Positions 9,612-18,012 of a stretch of 64,000 nt of DNA are shown piece after piece. The notes under the pieces were generated by a model. The model was given only the letters and a program-made list of their open reading frames with translations, searched no databases and was not told where the DNA came from. Both the position numbers and the translations under genes were made by a program. Origin of the DNA: Deferribacteraceae bacterium UBA6799 (GTDB lineage Bacteria > Chrysiogenota > Deferribacteres > Deferribacterales > Geovibrionaceae); contig DKFJ01000003.1 of the NCBI GenBank assembly GCA_002452335.1, forward strand, positions 86,735 to 150,734, written 5' to 3'. The first letter of the stretch is position 1; every line of letters begins with the position of its first letter.

Positions 9612-10865
9612 ATGAAAACAAACAGGACACTTAAGATTCTTCTTGTGCTGGCGCTGGTGCTTAATCTCGCTGTGATGGTTATGCAGATATACAATACCAG
9701 AGCCACGATAAACAACGCCAGAAGCTCCCTGATTATGCTGGGCAAAACAGCCCTGTCCACCTTCGAGGGCGGCAGACGGGCGATGATGGCTCTTAACCCG
9801 CAGTATTCCGACAGACTGAAGAGTTTTCTGCACGAAGCGGACACGGAATCCGCCGTGAGATCCATATATCTGTTCAATGAAGACGGCTCTGTCATCCTGA
9901 ATACAGGCGGCATAACACCGCCAGCTGTGACTCTGACCGGCAAAGGCATAGCGGACACGGACGACGGCATATTCATATACAGAACACTGAAACCCCGCAA
10001 CGGCGGATACGGCATGGGCATGGGCGGTGGATTCGGACAGGGGATGATGAATCACTTTCCGGAAAATAAATCTGTGAAGCTCATAGGCGCTGTTCTTATC
10101 GATGCGTCCTCTCTGGAGACAGTGCGCAACTCCGAGCTGACGTTTCTTGGCGCTGTGGTTCTTCTTCAGCTTGTTCTCGGCGCAGTATTTCTCTATACCC
10201 TCCGGCTGATAAAGCTGTCTGAGGACAGGGCAAAAGAGCTGGAGCTGAGAGACAGAGAGGCGCAGATGGGCAAAATGTCTCTGGTGATGGCGCATGAACT
10301 GAAAAATCCCCTGAGCACTGTTAAAGGACTGATAGAGTATCTGGCGAAAAAATCTGAAGGCGCTCAGAACGACATAGCGCTCAGATGCGTGGACGAACTT
10401 TCACGTCTGGACAGGATCGTGAACGATTTCCTGACATACGGGCGTGACCTGACTCCGGAAACTTCTCAGATAGATATTTTCTCCCTGACGGCGGACACAG
10501 CAAAACTGCTGGAGATAGACGCCGCGCAGAAGGGCATCAGCATAGACCTGTCCGGTATGCACACCACCATAGAGGCGGACGGGGCGAAGATGAAGCAGGT
10601 GCTTTTCAACCTGCTGCTGAACGCCATGCAGGCATCGCCCGAGCATGCTAAAATATCCGTAGAGGTGCTTCAGCACCGCCTGAAGATAACCAATAAGGTA
10701 AAAAACCCCTCCTTCGACACGGAGAAGATAGGCACGCCCTTCTATACCACAAAAACCGTGGGCACAGGGCTGGGTATCGCCATAGTCAGACGGATACTGT
10801 CCCTGCACGGTTTCGGGTTCAGCATACACGCCGGCGAAGAATTTACAGTGGAGATAACCTACTGA
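9612..10865 (+). CDS. Two-component sensor histidine kinase (NtrB-like architecture)
   Basis: The protein has an N-terminal membrane anchor (LKILLVLALVLNLAVMVMQ), an extracytoplasmic region of about 140 residues with a glycine/methionine-rich patch (GGYGMGMGGGFGQGMM), a second span (FLGAVVLLQLVLGAVFLYTL), then a HisKA domain with MAHELKNPLS and a HATPase domain ending in GTGLGIAIV. It overlaps the downstream NtrC-type regulator by one base (TGATG), so the two form a cognate pair. The start is uncertain. ATG 9612 has no good ribosome-binding site, while an in-frame TTG at 9594 has GAGG only two bases upstream. The Met/Gly-rich patch could bind metal, but this is speculation. Confidence 0.87.
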   Translation: MKTNRTLKILLVLALVLNLAVMVMQIYNTRATINNARSSLIMLGKTALSTFEGGRRAMMALNPQYSDRLKSFLHEADTESAVRSIYLFNEDGSVILNTGGITPPAVTLTGKGIADTDDGIFIYRTLKPRNGGYGMGMGGGFGQGMMNHFPENKSVKLIGAVLIDASSLETVRNSELTFLGAVVLLQLVLGAVFLYTLRLIKLSEDRAKELELRDREAQMGKMSLVMAHELKNPLSTVKGLIEYLAKKSEGAQNDIALRCVDELSRLDRIVNDFLTYGRDLTPETSQIDIFSLTADTAKLLEIDAAQKGISIDLSGMHTTIEADGAKMKQVLFNLLLNAMQASPEHAKISVEVLQHRLKITNKVKNPSFDTEKIGTPFYTTKTVGTGLGIAIVRRILSLHGFGFSIHAGEEFTVEITY

Positions 10866-12166
10866 TGCGTATATTGATAGTTGACGACGAACAGAACCAC
10901 AGACTGATGCTGAAACTGCATCTGGAAGACGCCGGACACACCACAGCCGAAGCAAAGAACGGCATGGAGGCGCTGTCCCTTATGGGTGAACAGGATTTTG
11001 ACGCCGTTCTTCTGGACATGAAGATGGATATAATGGACGGCATAACCACTCTGGGCATGATGCGCCAGAGGGGCATAGATACTCCTGTGGTGATAATCAC
11101 CGCCTTTTCCACGGTGAAAACCGCAGTTGAGGCGATGAAGCTGGGAGCAGAGGACTATCTGACAAAACCTGTGGATATGGATCAGCTCATGTCCGCTCTG
11201 GAAAAATGCGGTCCGAAACAAAGCGCCCCATCATATGCCCCCTCCACCGACTATGTGTTCGGTGGGGTATATTCGGAAACAGGTCTGGGAAGCATCATCA
11301 GCCAGCTTAAGCTGGTCGCCCCCACAGACGCCACAGTGCTCATTCTGGGCGAATCCGGCACAGGAAAGGAACTGATCGCCAGATCCATACACGACAACTC
11401 CCGCAGAAAAGATAAGTCATATATGGCTATCAACTGCGCCGCCCTGAGCGAAAATATCGTAGAGAGCGAACTCTTTGGACATGTGAAGGGAGCTTTCACC
11501 ACAGCTGTGCGGGACAAGGCAGGGCTTTTCGAGGCGGCGGACGGCGGCACCCTTTTTCTGGACGAGATAGGCGAGCTGTCGCTCTCTGTTCAGGCGAAAC
11601 TTCTAAGAGTGCTTCAGGAAGGCACTTTTGAGCGTGTCGGCGATACCAAGACAATCAGGACAGACGTGCGCATCCTAGCCGCCACCAATAAAAATCTGAA
11701 AAAAATATCAGAGAAAGGCGAGTTCCGGGAAGATCTTTATTTCCGTCTGGCGGTTTTTCCCGTGGAGGTTCCCCCTCTCAGAGAACGCAAGGAGGAGATA
11801 CCCCTTCTGGTGAAATTCTTCATAGACAAGCACGCCCAGAAATTCGGAAAGCTTGTGAAATCAGCCGATCAGGCATATCTGAAAAAACTGAACACATACG
11901 GCTTCCCCGGAAACATAAGGGAGCTGGAAAACATAGTGGAGCGGAGCATGATTCTGACCACCTCCGCCAAACTGGAGGCTGCCACCCTTCCGTCATTCGG
12001 CGGAACGCAGGACGGCGGGTTAAGCATCCGTGACAACGAACGTGACCTTATTGTGAAGGCACTGCGGAAAACCGGAGGAAATAAGTCAAAAGCGGCAGAA
12101 ATACTTGAGATTTCCAGACGAACTCTGCACAATAAGATAAAAGAGTTCGACATAGAGGATGAATAA
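10865..12166 (+). CDS. NtrC-family response regulator (sigma-54 activator type)
   Basis: The 433 residues comprise a receiver domain (acidic pocket at IVDDEQ, phosphoacceptor Asp51 in VLLDMKMD), a AAA+ ATPase (Walker A GESGTGKE near 161, Walker B GGTLFLDEIGEL) and a Fis-type helix-turn-helix (GNKSKAAEILEISRRTLHNK). The sigma-54 contact loop reads GAFTTA near residue 208 instead of the consensus GAFTGA. This may weaken or alter sigma-54 engagement. It is coupled by one-base overlaps both to its kinase upstream and to a predicted outer-membrane protein downstream, which may be a target or part of the same response. Confidence 0.9.
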   Translation: MRILIVDDEQNHRLMLKLHLEDAGHTTAEAKNGMEALSLMGEQDFDAVLLDMKMDIMDGITTLGMMRQRGIDTPVVIITAFSTVKTAVEAMKLGAEDYLTKPVDMDQLMSALEKCGPKQSAPSYAPSTDYVFGGVYSETGLGSIISQLKLVAPTDATVLILGESGTGKELIARSIHDNSRRKDKSYMAINCAALSENIVESELFGHVKGAFTTAVRDKAGLFEAADGGTLFLDEIGELSLSVQAKLLRVLQEGTFERVGDTKTIRTDVRILAATNKNLKKISEKGEFREDLYFRLAVFPVEVPPLRERKEEIPLLVKFFIDKHAQKFGKLVKSADQAYLKKLNTYGFPGNIRELENIVERSMILTTSAKLEAATLPSFGGTQDGGLSIRDNERDLIVKALRKTGGNKSKAAEILEISRRTLHNKIKEFDIEDE

Positions 12167-13074
12167 TGCGCATTATTTTAATTTCAGTTCTGGTAATGAT
12201 TTCCTTTTCGGCTTTTGCCGCTGACAAATTTCGCGGTTATATCGGTTTTGGCGCCGGATATATCTCCACAGACGACAACATGTCTGTATCCGCAGACAAC
12301 AGGGATCAGACAGTTAATATTTTTTCAAAAACACTGCCTATAGTCACTGGCGAACTGAAATACGAAACCGGAGATATGGTCTTCCATATCGGCAGACCGC
12401 TGGATTCACCTGACCCAGCTTTCTCTGCGGGCATCACAAAAAAATTCTCCGAGGATTCCTCTCTGGATATCTCCGCTAAATATATCGCCGGAAATGCCTG
12501 GGAAAACCCCTATCTGGAGCGCAGGACAGAAACAGGCGAAGCCATATCCGGTCTCACCGCCAGATATGAAGGCATCGGAGGGTCTTTTCTGTTCGCTGAG
12601 GCGTCTGTGCTGAGGCACGACATAAAGGACGATGACGCCGGAGACGCATACGACACGCTGAGCAGAGACGGCATAGAAACAGAGATCAGGCTGGGCTACA
12701 CCCTGAAGAAAAAAGGCAAAGGCTCGGCAGATTTTTATCTCTATTACAACATGGACAACAGAGACGGCGATGCCGAATCATCAGACGCTTTCGGTCAGGG
12801 AATCATGTTCAAAATGCTGACAGCCAAAAAAGATTTACTAGTGTTCGGAGCTGAGACCATTTTCCGGGAATTTGACTCCATGAATCCCTATTTTGATAAA
12901 ACAAGAAACGATATGGGCTACCGCCTCTTCGCTACTTACACCTTCAACAATGTGTTCGGCAGCAAAGGCAAGTTTATATCATTAACTGGTTTTCATGCGG
13001 CATCCGTTTCTAATATCTCTTTCTTCGACTCAAACAGCTCCGGCGGACTGGTGACAGCGGGGTTCCGTTTCTGA
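12166..13074 (+). CDS. Predicted outer-membrane beta-barrel protein of unknown function
   Basis: This 302-residue protein has a signal peptide (LISVLVMISFSAFA, cleavage predicted before ADK). Alternating hydrophobic/polar segments follow, rich in Tyr and Phe with short Gly/Asp turns, and the chain ends in VTAGFRF. A terminal aromatic after such a strand is the usual beta-barrel signal. No family is recognised. It starts inside the stop codon of the NtrC-type regulator (TAATG), so it belongs to the same operon as the two-component system. A barrel whose assembly or permeability is sensed by that system is one possible link, offered as inference. Confidence 0.72.
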   Translation: MRIILISVLVMISFSAFAADKFRGYIGFGAGYISTDDNMSVSADNRDQTVNIFSKTLPIVTGELKYETGDMVFHIGRPLDSPDPAFSAGITKKFSEDSSLDISAKYIAGNAWENPYLERRTETGEAISGLTARYEGIGGSFLFAEASVLRHDIKDDDAGDAYDTLSRDGIETEIRLGYTLKKKGKGSADFYLYYNMDNRDGDAESSDAFGQGIMFKMLTAKKDLLVFGAETIFREFDSMNPYFDKTRNDMGYRLFATYTFNNVFGSKGKFISLTGFHAASVSNISFFDSNSSGGLVTAGFRF

Positions 13075-13140
13075 GTTTATAGGTATACAATAAGACAAAA
13101 ATGGTGTATTTTATATCTATAAACATACAGAGGCAGGAAT

Positions 13141-14457
13141 ATGAAAAAAATCCTTATTCTCGGAGGCGGTTTCGGGGGACTGACAGCCTTATCATTCCTT
13201 AAAAAACACATCAGACGCAAAAAAGTTGATGTGACCCTCATAGACAAGAACAACTATTCACTCTTTACACCCATGCTGGCGGAAGTAGTCAGCGGAAATA
13301 TAAAGCCGGAGAACATCGTTTTTCCCCTGAGGGAAATCTGCGTGAAAAGCGGCGTAAAAATTTTTAAAGACGAAGTCCACAATATAGATAAGAACGCCAG
13401 AAAGGTTATCTGTGAAAACGGTGAATACGAATACGATTATCTGATAGTCGCCACGGGAAGCCGCACTAACTTCAGAGGCAACGAAAGCGCCATGAGAAAC
13501 GCTTTTGAGTTCAAAAACATAACAGACGCCATCCACATAAAATATCTGATAATCGACTTTCTGGAAAAAGCCAGCACCATGACAGACAGCGCGGAGAAGA
13601 AAAAACTCCTGTCTTTCTCCATCATAGGCGGCGGTATCACCGGCGTGGAACTGGCGAGCGAGATGAACGACTTCATCCGGGCAAAGATAAAAAAAGAATA
13701 CAACACAGTAACAAAAGACGAATACGACATAACCATCTTTGAATATGACAAAACCGTTCTGCCAGGCATAGACAAAGAACAGGCGCAGAAAGCGCAGGAA
13801 GTGCTCATAAGAAACGGTATAAACGTCATAAACGGCGCTATGGTGAAAGAAGTGGGGCTGACCCACATCAGCTACAGCCAGAACGGCAAAGACGCTGACA
13901 AGAGCTCAACGATCACTGTATGGACAGCCGGAGTGGAAGGTCAGCAGTATCTGGAAAATGTCGGCGGAGAGATAACCCGCGACTGCCGTCTGCATATTTC
14001 AAAAACTCTGAACCCGAAGAATCTGGACGCTCCAGAGATATTCATTATCGGCGACAGCTGTGCCTATGAGTATAAAGAAAAGATACTGCCTCCTGTGGCT
14101 CCTCTCGCTATGCAGCAGGGCGCTATGGCGGTGAAGAACATTCTGAGGCTGATAAACGGCAAAAAGCCCATAGAGTTCTCTTATCTGCATTTCGGCTATC
14201 TGGTTTCTCTGGGAAAAAACAACTCCGTTGTGAATCTGTTCGGGCTTAAGTTCAGAGGAGCGTTCGCCTATTGGCTGTGGAAGATGACCTATCTGTATAA
14301 GATCGGGATGTTCAAGAAACAGGTGGCGGTGTTCTTCGACTGGATCATGTCGTTCTGGTTCGGCAACGAATCGGTGCTGATTATAGATCAGGACAACTGC
14401 ACCAACTGTATCCTGCAAAAGAACCACAAAAAACCGAATAAAAAGACAATCGTATAG
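13141..14457 (+). CDS. ndh: Type II NADH dehydrogenase (NDH-2, FAD-dependent)
   Basis: This single-subunit, non-proton-pumping enzyme passes electrons from NADH to quinone at the inner membrane. The 438-residue protein has the FAD-binding GGGFGG at residues 8-13, a second Rossmann motif GGGITGVE near 163-170 for NADH, the ATGS segment near 104, and FIIGDSCAY followed by PPVAPLAMQQG, typical of NDH-2. The C-terminal hydrophobic/aromatic stretch (FAYWLWKMTYLYKIGMF) is the expected membrane-association region. The extreme C-terminus carries a CTNC motif (QDNCTNCIL) that is not a usual NDH-2 element. The start has AGGCAGGA just upstream. A sulfide:quinone or related flavin oxidoreductase is less likely because the redox-active cysteines of those enzymes are not seen. 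Confidence 0.87.
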   Translation: MKKILILGGGFGGLTALSFLKKHIRRKKVDVTLIDKNNYSLFTPMLAEVVSGNIKPENIVFPLREICVKSGVKIFKDEVHNIDKNARKVICENGEYEYDYLIVATGSRTNFRGNESAMRNAFEFKNITDAIHIKYLIIDFLEKASTMTDSAEKKKLLSFSIIGGGITGVELASEMNDFIRAKIKKEYNTVTKDEYDITIFEYDKTVLPGIDKEQAQKAQEVLIRNGINVINGAMVKEVGLTHISYSQNGKDADKSSTITVWTAGVEGQQYLENVGGEITRDCRLHISKTLNPKNLDAPEIFIIGDSCAYEYKEKILPPVAPLAMQQGAMAVKNILRLINGKKPIEFSYLHFGYLVSLGKNNSVVNLFGLKFRGAFAYWLWKMTYLYKIGMFKKQVAVFFDWIMSFWFGNESVLIIDQDNCTNCILQKNHKKPNKKTIV

Positions 14458-14550
14458 ACCTCGCTGTCCGGAAGTCTTATTTATAACATTGAAACCTGCC
14501 TCTAAGTCAGTGTTTAGTCTTTAAACACACACTTACAGAATGGTTAAAAT

Positions 14551-15210
14551 TTATTTCCTGCATAAAATACTGAACCCGGACACCATTTCATCTGTATATT
14601 GCGCATTTTTATACAACTTTCTTCCAATAATTTTATGAAAAAGACTTCTTTTCCCAAATAATTTTGTCAGATTCATTATTGTCTCTTTTTCATATCTGAT
14701 CGGCGCATATTCCATGCTGGAAAACTTCACATGTTCCATGAAGAGGTGATGTATACCATCTTTGGTGAATCTCCAGTAATCTTTAAATTCTCCGCTTTTC
14801 GGTGCGTGATATTTGAATAAGAATGGGACATAAACATATAAATAACCATCTTTTTTCATGATTCTATATAATTCCTCAACTGCTTTAAAAGGATTGTAAA
14901 CATGCTCCAAAACTGCGGAGCAGATCACCCCACTGTACTCTTCATCTTTTATCATATACATATCACATATATCAGCCACGATATCAGGTTTAAATGCTGC
15001 GCAGAAATCAATTGATTTGTAGTTTCTGAACGGCAGTATTTCTGACAGACATCTTGAGGCCGCCCCAAAATCAAGGACTTCAGTACACTCCTCAGAAATT
15101 TGTTTTATCTTATTAAATCTGAATAAATCCCACTCACGCAATTCTTCTAAACTGTTGACTCTATCTGTAAAACCGTAGTCTTTATTAATATCGAAATTGA
15201 AACTGCTCAT
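14551..15210 (-). CDS. Class I SAM-dependent methyltransferase (type 11-like), AT-rich
   Basis: The 219-residue protein has a SAM-binding core with VLDFGAASRCLSE (motif I), VADICDMYMI, and SGVICSAVLEHVYNPFKAVEELYRIMKKDGYLYVYVPF (in pieces: SAVLEHVYNPF, MKKDGYLYVY), matching Methyltransf_11/23. The substrate is unknown. A start at 15255 is open, but ATG 15210 has GGAGAA six bases upstream and is chosen. The gene is clearly richer in A+T than its neighbours (the 60 bases from 14821 contain only 16 G or C). It stands alone between ndh and tRNA-Met, which suggests horizontal acquisition. Confidence 0.78.
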   Translation of the reverse strand: MSSFNFDINKDYGFTDRVNSLEELREWDLFRFNKIKQISEECTEVLDFGAASRCLSEILPFRNYKSIDFCAAFKPDIVADICDMYMIKDEEYSGVICSAVLEHVYNPFKAVEELYRIMKKDGYLYVYVPFLFKYHAPKSGEFKDYWRFTKDGIHHLFMEHVKFSSMEYAPIRYEKETIMNLTKLFGKRSLFHKIIGRKLYKNAQYTDEMVSGFSILCRK

Positions 15211-15351
15211 ATGATGTTCTCCAAAAAAATGTAATATATGCTTTACATTTATCACATATACAGCTTTTTTTCATCATTTCATAGTTATTGTTATCGAAGT
15301 CGTACTTTGAGCATTTCTAGAGAAGGATATTGAATTATAAGTTTTTTTAAA

Positions 15352-15386
15352 TAAAAAAGGCTTAACGGATTTCCGTTAAGCCTTTT
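15352..15386 (-). terminator. Rho-independent terminator of the tRNA-Met gene
   Basis: On the minus strand a long stem built on AAGGCTTAACGGA and TCCGTTAAGCCTT ends in six T. It starts nine bases after the tRNA 3' end. The same stem has four T on the plus strand, so weak bidirectional activity is possible. Confidence 0.85.
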
Positions 15387-15394
15387 CAACTGAA

Positions 15395-15468
15395 TGGCGG
15401 TGCAGGGAATTGAACCCCGGACACTGCGGATATGAGCCGCATGCTCTAACCATCTGAGCTACACCGCC
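15395..15468 (-). tRNA. tRNA-Met (anticodon CAT), elongator type
   Basis: The 74-base cloverleaf includes a seven-pair acceptor stem (GGCGGTG/CACCGCC), D arm AGCTCAGATGGTTAGAGC, five-pair anticodon stem TGCGG/CCGCA with loop CTCATAT (anticodon at 15432-15434), and T arm CCGGGGTTCAATTCCCTG. The discriminator base is A, and CCA is not encoded. The fully paired first acceptor position argues against initiator tRNA. The overall sequence resembles bacterial elongator tRNA-Met more than the tRNA-Ile with a CAT anticodon modified to read AUA, though the latter cannot be fully excluded by eye. Confidence 0.93.
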
Positions 15469-15484
15469 GTTAGATAGGGATATT

Positions 15485-15513
15485 GATATACCCTATCTTT
15501 TTATCGCAGTCAA
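15485..15513 (-). promoter_or_regulatory. Promoter for tRNA-Met
   Basis: On the minus strand TTGACT (15513-15508) is followed after exactly 17 bases by TATATC (15490-15485). A start about seven bases further would lie roughly ten bases before the tRNA 5' end. The -10 sits in an inverted repeat (GATAGGG..CCCTATC, 15473-15497). The promoter begins eight bases beyond the stop codon of the binding-protein gene. Confidence 0.6.
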
Positions 15514-15520
15514 TCTTTTT

Positions 15521-16639
15521 TTAATCAGCGAGAACAAATTCGCCGTTTTTAATTTCAACCACAACGAATGAGTCCTTAGACAGCCCTGTGTGATCTGCGG
15601 ATGTCATGTTGAACTCGCCGGCAATACCGATAAGTCCCCTCACTTTCTGAAGTTCCTCGGCTATTCTGTCTCTGTTGTTGCCGCCCTTCTCATAGGCTGC
15701 TTTGAAAAGCATAAAGGCATCATACGCATGTCCGCCGAAAGCGGAAACCGGAGCCTTGAACTGAGACTCAAAGTCTGTCTTGTATTTCATCAGAGTCTTT
15801 TTGAATTTGTCATTGTTAGGGAGTTTATCAGCCACCACGATACGTCCGGAGGTCAGCTTGATTCCGTTAGCGGCGTCGCCTGCCAGCTCGATAAACTTGC
15901 CTGATGCCACGCCCTGTGTCATATACAGGTCTTTCATGCCGAGCTGCTGAGCGTTTCTGGCGATGATGGCGGGTGCTGTTCCTGCCGCCCAGCAGATGGT
16001 GGCGTCAGGTTTTTTCGCCTTGATATTGGCGAGCTGAGATGTCATGTCCTTGTCTTTATCACGGAATTTTTCATCAGCGATGATATGCACCGGATATTTC
16101 TTAGCGTATTCAAGGATGGCATCTCTGCCTGTGGAGCCGTATCCGCTCTGCTCTGTGATGATAGCTATATTCTTTTTGCCTTTGCTCACAAGATATTCGA
16201 GAAGTTTCTCCGCAACCTGTGTATCAGACTGAGGTGTTTTATATATATATTTGCTGACAGGTGTCACAATGTCCAGACTGGCCGCGCAGGATATCATCGG
16301 CAGCTTATATTTTTCCGCCAGACCTTTGATAGCCAGAGCCGAACCTGTTCTGGAGGGTCCGAGAACTGCGACAACGTTGTCTTTTGTAGCCAGTTTTTTA
16401 AATGCGTTGATAGCGGCGTTCTCATCGCCCTGTGTGTCATAGATGAAAAGCTCTATCTTCTCACCTTTGATACCGCCCGTTTTGTTCACTTCATCAACAA
16501 GCATTTCAAGAGTCTGCTTCTCGGGCATGCCCAGAAAGCTGGTGGGACCTGTGGATGAAAAGAGTCCGCCGAGTCTGATCTCTGCCTGCGCTGTCATGCA
16601 CAGAAATACCGCAATAGCTGCGATTGCCAGTTTTTTCAT
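15521..16639 (-). CDS. Branched-chain amino acid-type ABC transporter periplasmic binding protein
   Basis: The 372-residue protein has a signal peptide (MKKLAIAAIAVFLCMTAQA, cleavage before E). Its two-lobed periplasmic-binding fold belongs to the LivJ/LivK family, starting IRLGGLFSSTGPTSFLG and containing LGPSRTGSALAIKGLAEKY and IAIITEQSGYGSTGRD. It is a paralogue of the fragment at the left window edge. No permease or ATPase genes are adjacent, so it either joins a transporter encoded elsewhere or acts as a solo binding protein. The start has AAGGAG eight bases upstream. The ligand is unknown. Confidence 0.88.
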   Translation of the reverse strand: MKKLAIAAIAVFLCMTAQAEIRLGGLFSSTGPTSFLGMPEKQTLEMLVDEVNKTGGIKGEKIELFIYDTQGDENAAINAFKKLATKDNVVAVLGPSRTGSALAIKGLAEKYKLPMISCAASLDIVTPVSKYIYKTPQSDTQVAEKLLEYLVSKGKKNIAIITEQSGYGSTGRDAILEYAKKYPVHIIADEKFRDKDKDMTSQLANIKAKKPDATICWAAGTAPAIIARNAQQLGMKDLYMTQGVASGKFIELAGDAANGIKLTSGRIVVADKLPNNDKFKKTLMKYKTDFESQFKAPVSAFGGHAYDAFMLFKAAYEKGGNNRDRIAEELQKVRGLIGIAGEFNMTSADHTGLSKDSFVVVEIKNGEFVLAD

Positions 16640-16765
16640 AATAAGTCACTCCTTCTCATGGGATCAGTTCACGATTATAGCAAATGTTATGTAAATTACA
16701 ATGTTTTATCAGGCTAATTATAAACTGTTGAGTGATTATTTTAATTGCTAAAGAAACTATTTTTT

Positions 16766-16794
16766 CGTTAAGACTCAGAAATTCTGACCGATAA
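16766..16794 (+). promoter_or_regulatory. Candidate sigma-28 (flagellar) promoter for the YjfB-like gene
   Basis: ACCGATAA at 16787-16794 matches the FliA -10 consensus GCCGATAA at seven of eight positions. Eleven bases earlier TTAAGACT matches TAAAGTTT at about five of eight. The predicted start falls at about 16801, so the leader would be only about 12 bases with AAGGAG at its very 5' end. That short leader is a weakness of the call. Confidence 0.35.
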
Positions 16795-16812
16795 ATGATT
16801 AAGGAGTATTTT

Positions 16813-17016
16813 ATGGACTTAGCATCACTCTCTTCCGCGGCATCACAGATGAAACAGGCCGAGACAGCCTACGCCGCCAGTATCAAAGTAGCCAAGATGG
16901 CGCTGGACACGCAGGAAATGACCGGAAGCTCCGTTCTGAGCATTCTGGAAGGCGGAAGCGTGAACAGGGCTCAGGCAGATGCCGAAAAAGGCAGCCTGAT
17001 AGACGTTATCGCCTGA
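16813..17016 (+). CDS. Small YjfB-family putative motility protein
   Basis: This 67-residue protein has the pattern of the YjfB family (annotated as putative motility protein, PF14070). It opens with a short hydrophobic/serine N-terminus MDLASLSSAASQMKQAE, followed by the alpha-helical region SIKVAKMALDTQEMTGSSVL. An upstream in-frame ATG at 16795 is possible, but AAGGAG six bases before ATG 16813 decides the start. A sigma-28-like site lies just upstream and supports a link with the late flagellar regulon. Its biochemical role is unknown. Confidence 0.75.
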   Translation: MDLASLSSAASQMKQAETAYAASIKVAKMALDTQEMTGSSVLSILEGGSVNRAQADAEKGSLIDVIA

Positions 17017-17018
17017 TA

Positions 17019-18002
17019 TTATTGAAGCAGGTGACCGTCTGCCACCTTTATATATTGAATCCTTTCTATGGTGTGATACTGTCTGATTTTCTTGCGCATG
17101 GCAAGCCCCACAGCGTCTTTCACACTTACCAGGTTTCTTTTATCCAGCCACTTATCAAGTCCTGTGTTCAGGTCGCGGATAGCTGAAAATCCTTTTTTAT
17201 AAAGCATAGACGCTGTCTGAACGGTTTTTGCGCCCGCCAGAATGTATTGAATCAGCGTGTCTTCGTCATGCACTCCCGTTGTGGCGGAGATGTCCACGGG
17301 ACACTGTCTGCTCACGGCGGCGACCCAGCGGATGACGTTATACGCCTCCTGTGTCTCGCTGTAATAATGCACAGGCTCCAGTTCCAGCGTACGGGTGTTT
17401 ATCTTCATCTGATAATATCTGTTGAACAGGGTTACGGCGTCCGCCCCGGCATTTTTTATCTTCTGCACCATGTATGGGATGGAAGAGAAATTATCACCGA
17501 TCTTAACAGCCACGGGTATCTTCACCTTGCTCTTAACGCTCTCTATCACTTCGATATATCTGGCTTCCACCTCAGCGGATGTAAGAGAAGCGTCAAACGG
17601 CACAAATGATATATTCAGCTCAATGGCGTCCGCTCCCGCCTCCTCTATGGAGACAGCGAAATCTGTCCACCATCTGCCGCCCTCGCAGTTTATGCTGGCG
17701 ATAACGGGGATTCCCACAGCCTCAGACGCTTTGCGCACATATTCCAGATATTCGCCTGAGCCGTATACCATAGCGGCGTCAGCGTTTATATAGTCATATG
17801 CTTCCGAGTGAGATATGTCGTCACTGCTGAGCCCGCTGTCCTGCCGGATCTCCTCTTCGAAGAGAGATTTCAGCACCACGGCTCCCGCTCCTGCGTCCTC
17901 TGCCTTTCTGATGTTTGCTATGTCTTTGGTCAGCGTACTGCTAGCCGCCATAACGGGGCTGGTGAGCTTCATTCCCATATAGTCGATAGATAGATTAGCC
18001 AT
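17019..18002 (-). CDS. Dihydroorotate dehydrogenase-like flavoprotein
   Basis: This 327-residue TIM-barrel flavoenzyme of the DHOD/PreA superfamily begins with MANLSIDYMGMKLTSPVMAASSTLTK (in pieces: LSIDYMGMKLTSPVMAAS). It carries the family segments PVIASINCEGG, ADAIELNIS, PVAVKIGDNFSS, AVTLFNRYYQ, and a C-terminal glycine/phosphate-binding area AGAKTVQTASMLYKKG. It is annotated as 'dihydroorotate dehydrogenase-like' in related genomes. A pyrimidine role is doubtful because no pyr genes are nearby and the gene sits at the end of an rnj-uppP-ftsK operon, ten bases after ftsK. The substrate remains unknown. Confidence 0.8.
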   Translation of the reverse strand: MANLSIDYMGMKLTSPVMAASSTLTKDIANIRKAEDAGAGAVVLKSLFEEEIRQDSGLSSDDISHSEAYDYINADAAMVYGSGEYLEYVRKASEAVGIPVIASINCEGGRWWTDFAVSIEEAGADAIELNISFVPFDASLTSAEVEARYIEVIESVKSKVKIPVAVKIGDNFSSIPYMVQKIKNAGADAVTLFNRYYQMKINTRTLELEPVHYYSETQEAYNVIRWVAAVSRQCPVDISATTGVHDEDTLIQYILAGAKTVQTASMLYKKGFSAIRDLNTGLDKWLDKRNLVSVKDAVGLAMRKKIRQYHTIERIQYIKVADGHLLQ

Positions 18003-18012
18003 GTTTTAAACC

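Noticed and set aside
14500..14545. Hairpin GTGTTTA..TAAACAC as terminator between ndh and the methyltransferase gene
   Set aside because: The stem is short and AT-rich and is not followed by a T run on either strand.
17019..18002. Calling the flavoprotein gene pyrD
   Set aside because: It belongs to the dihydroorotate-dehydrogenase-like group, and no pyr genes or PyrK partner are nearby; the substrate cannot be claimed.
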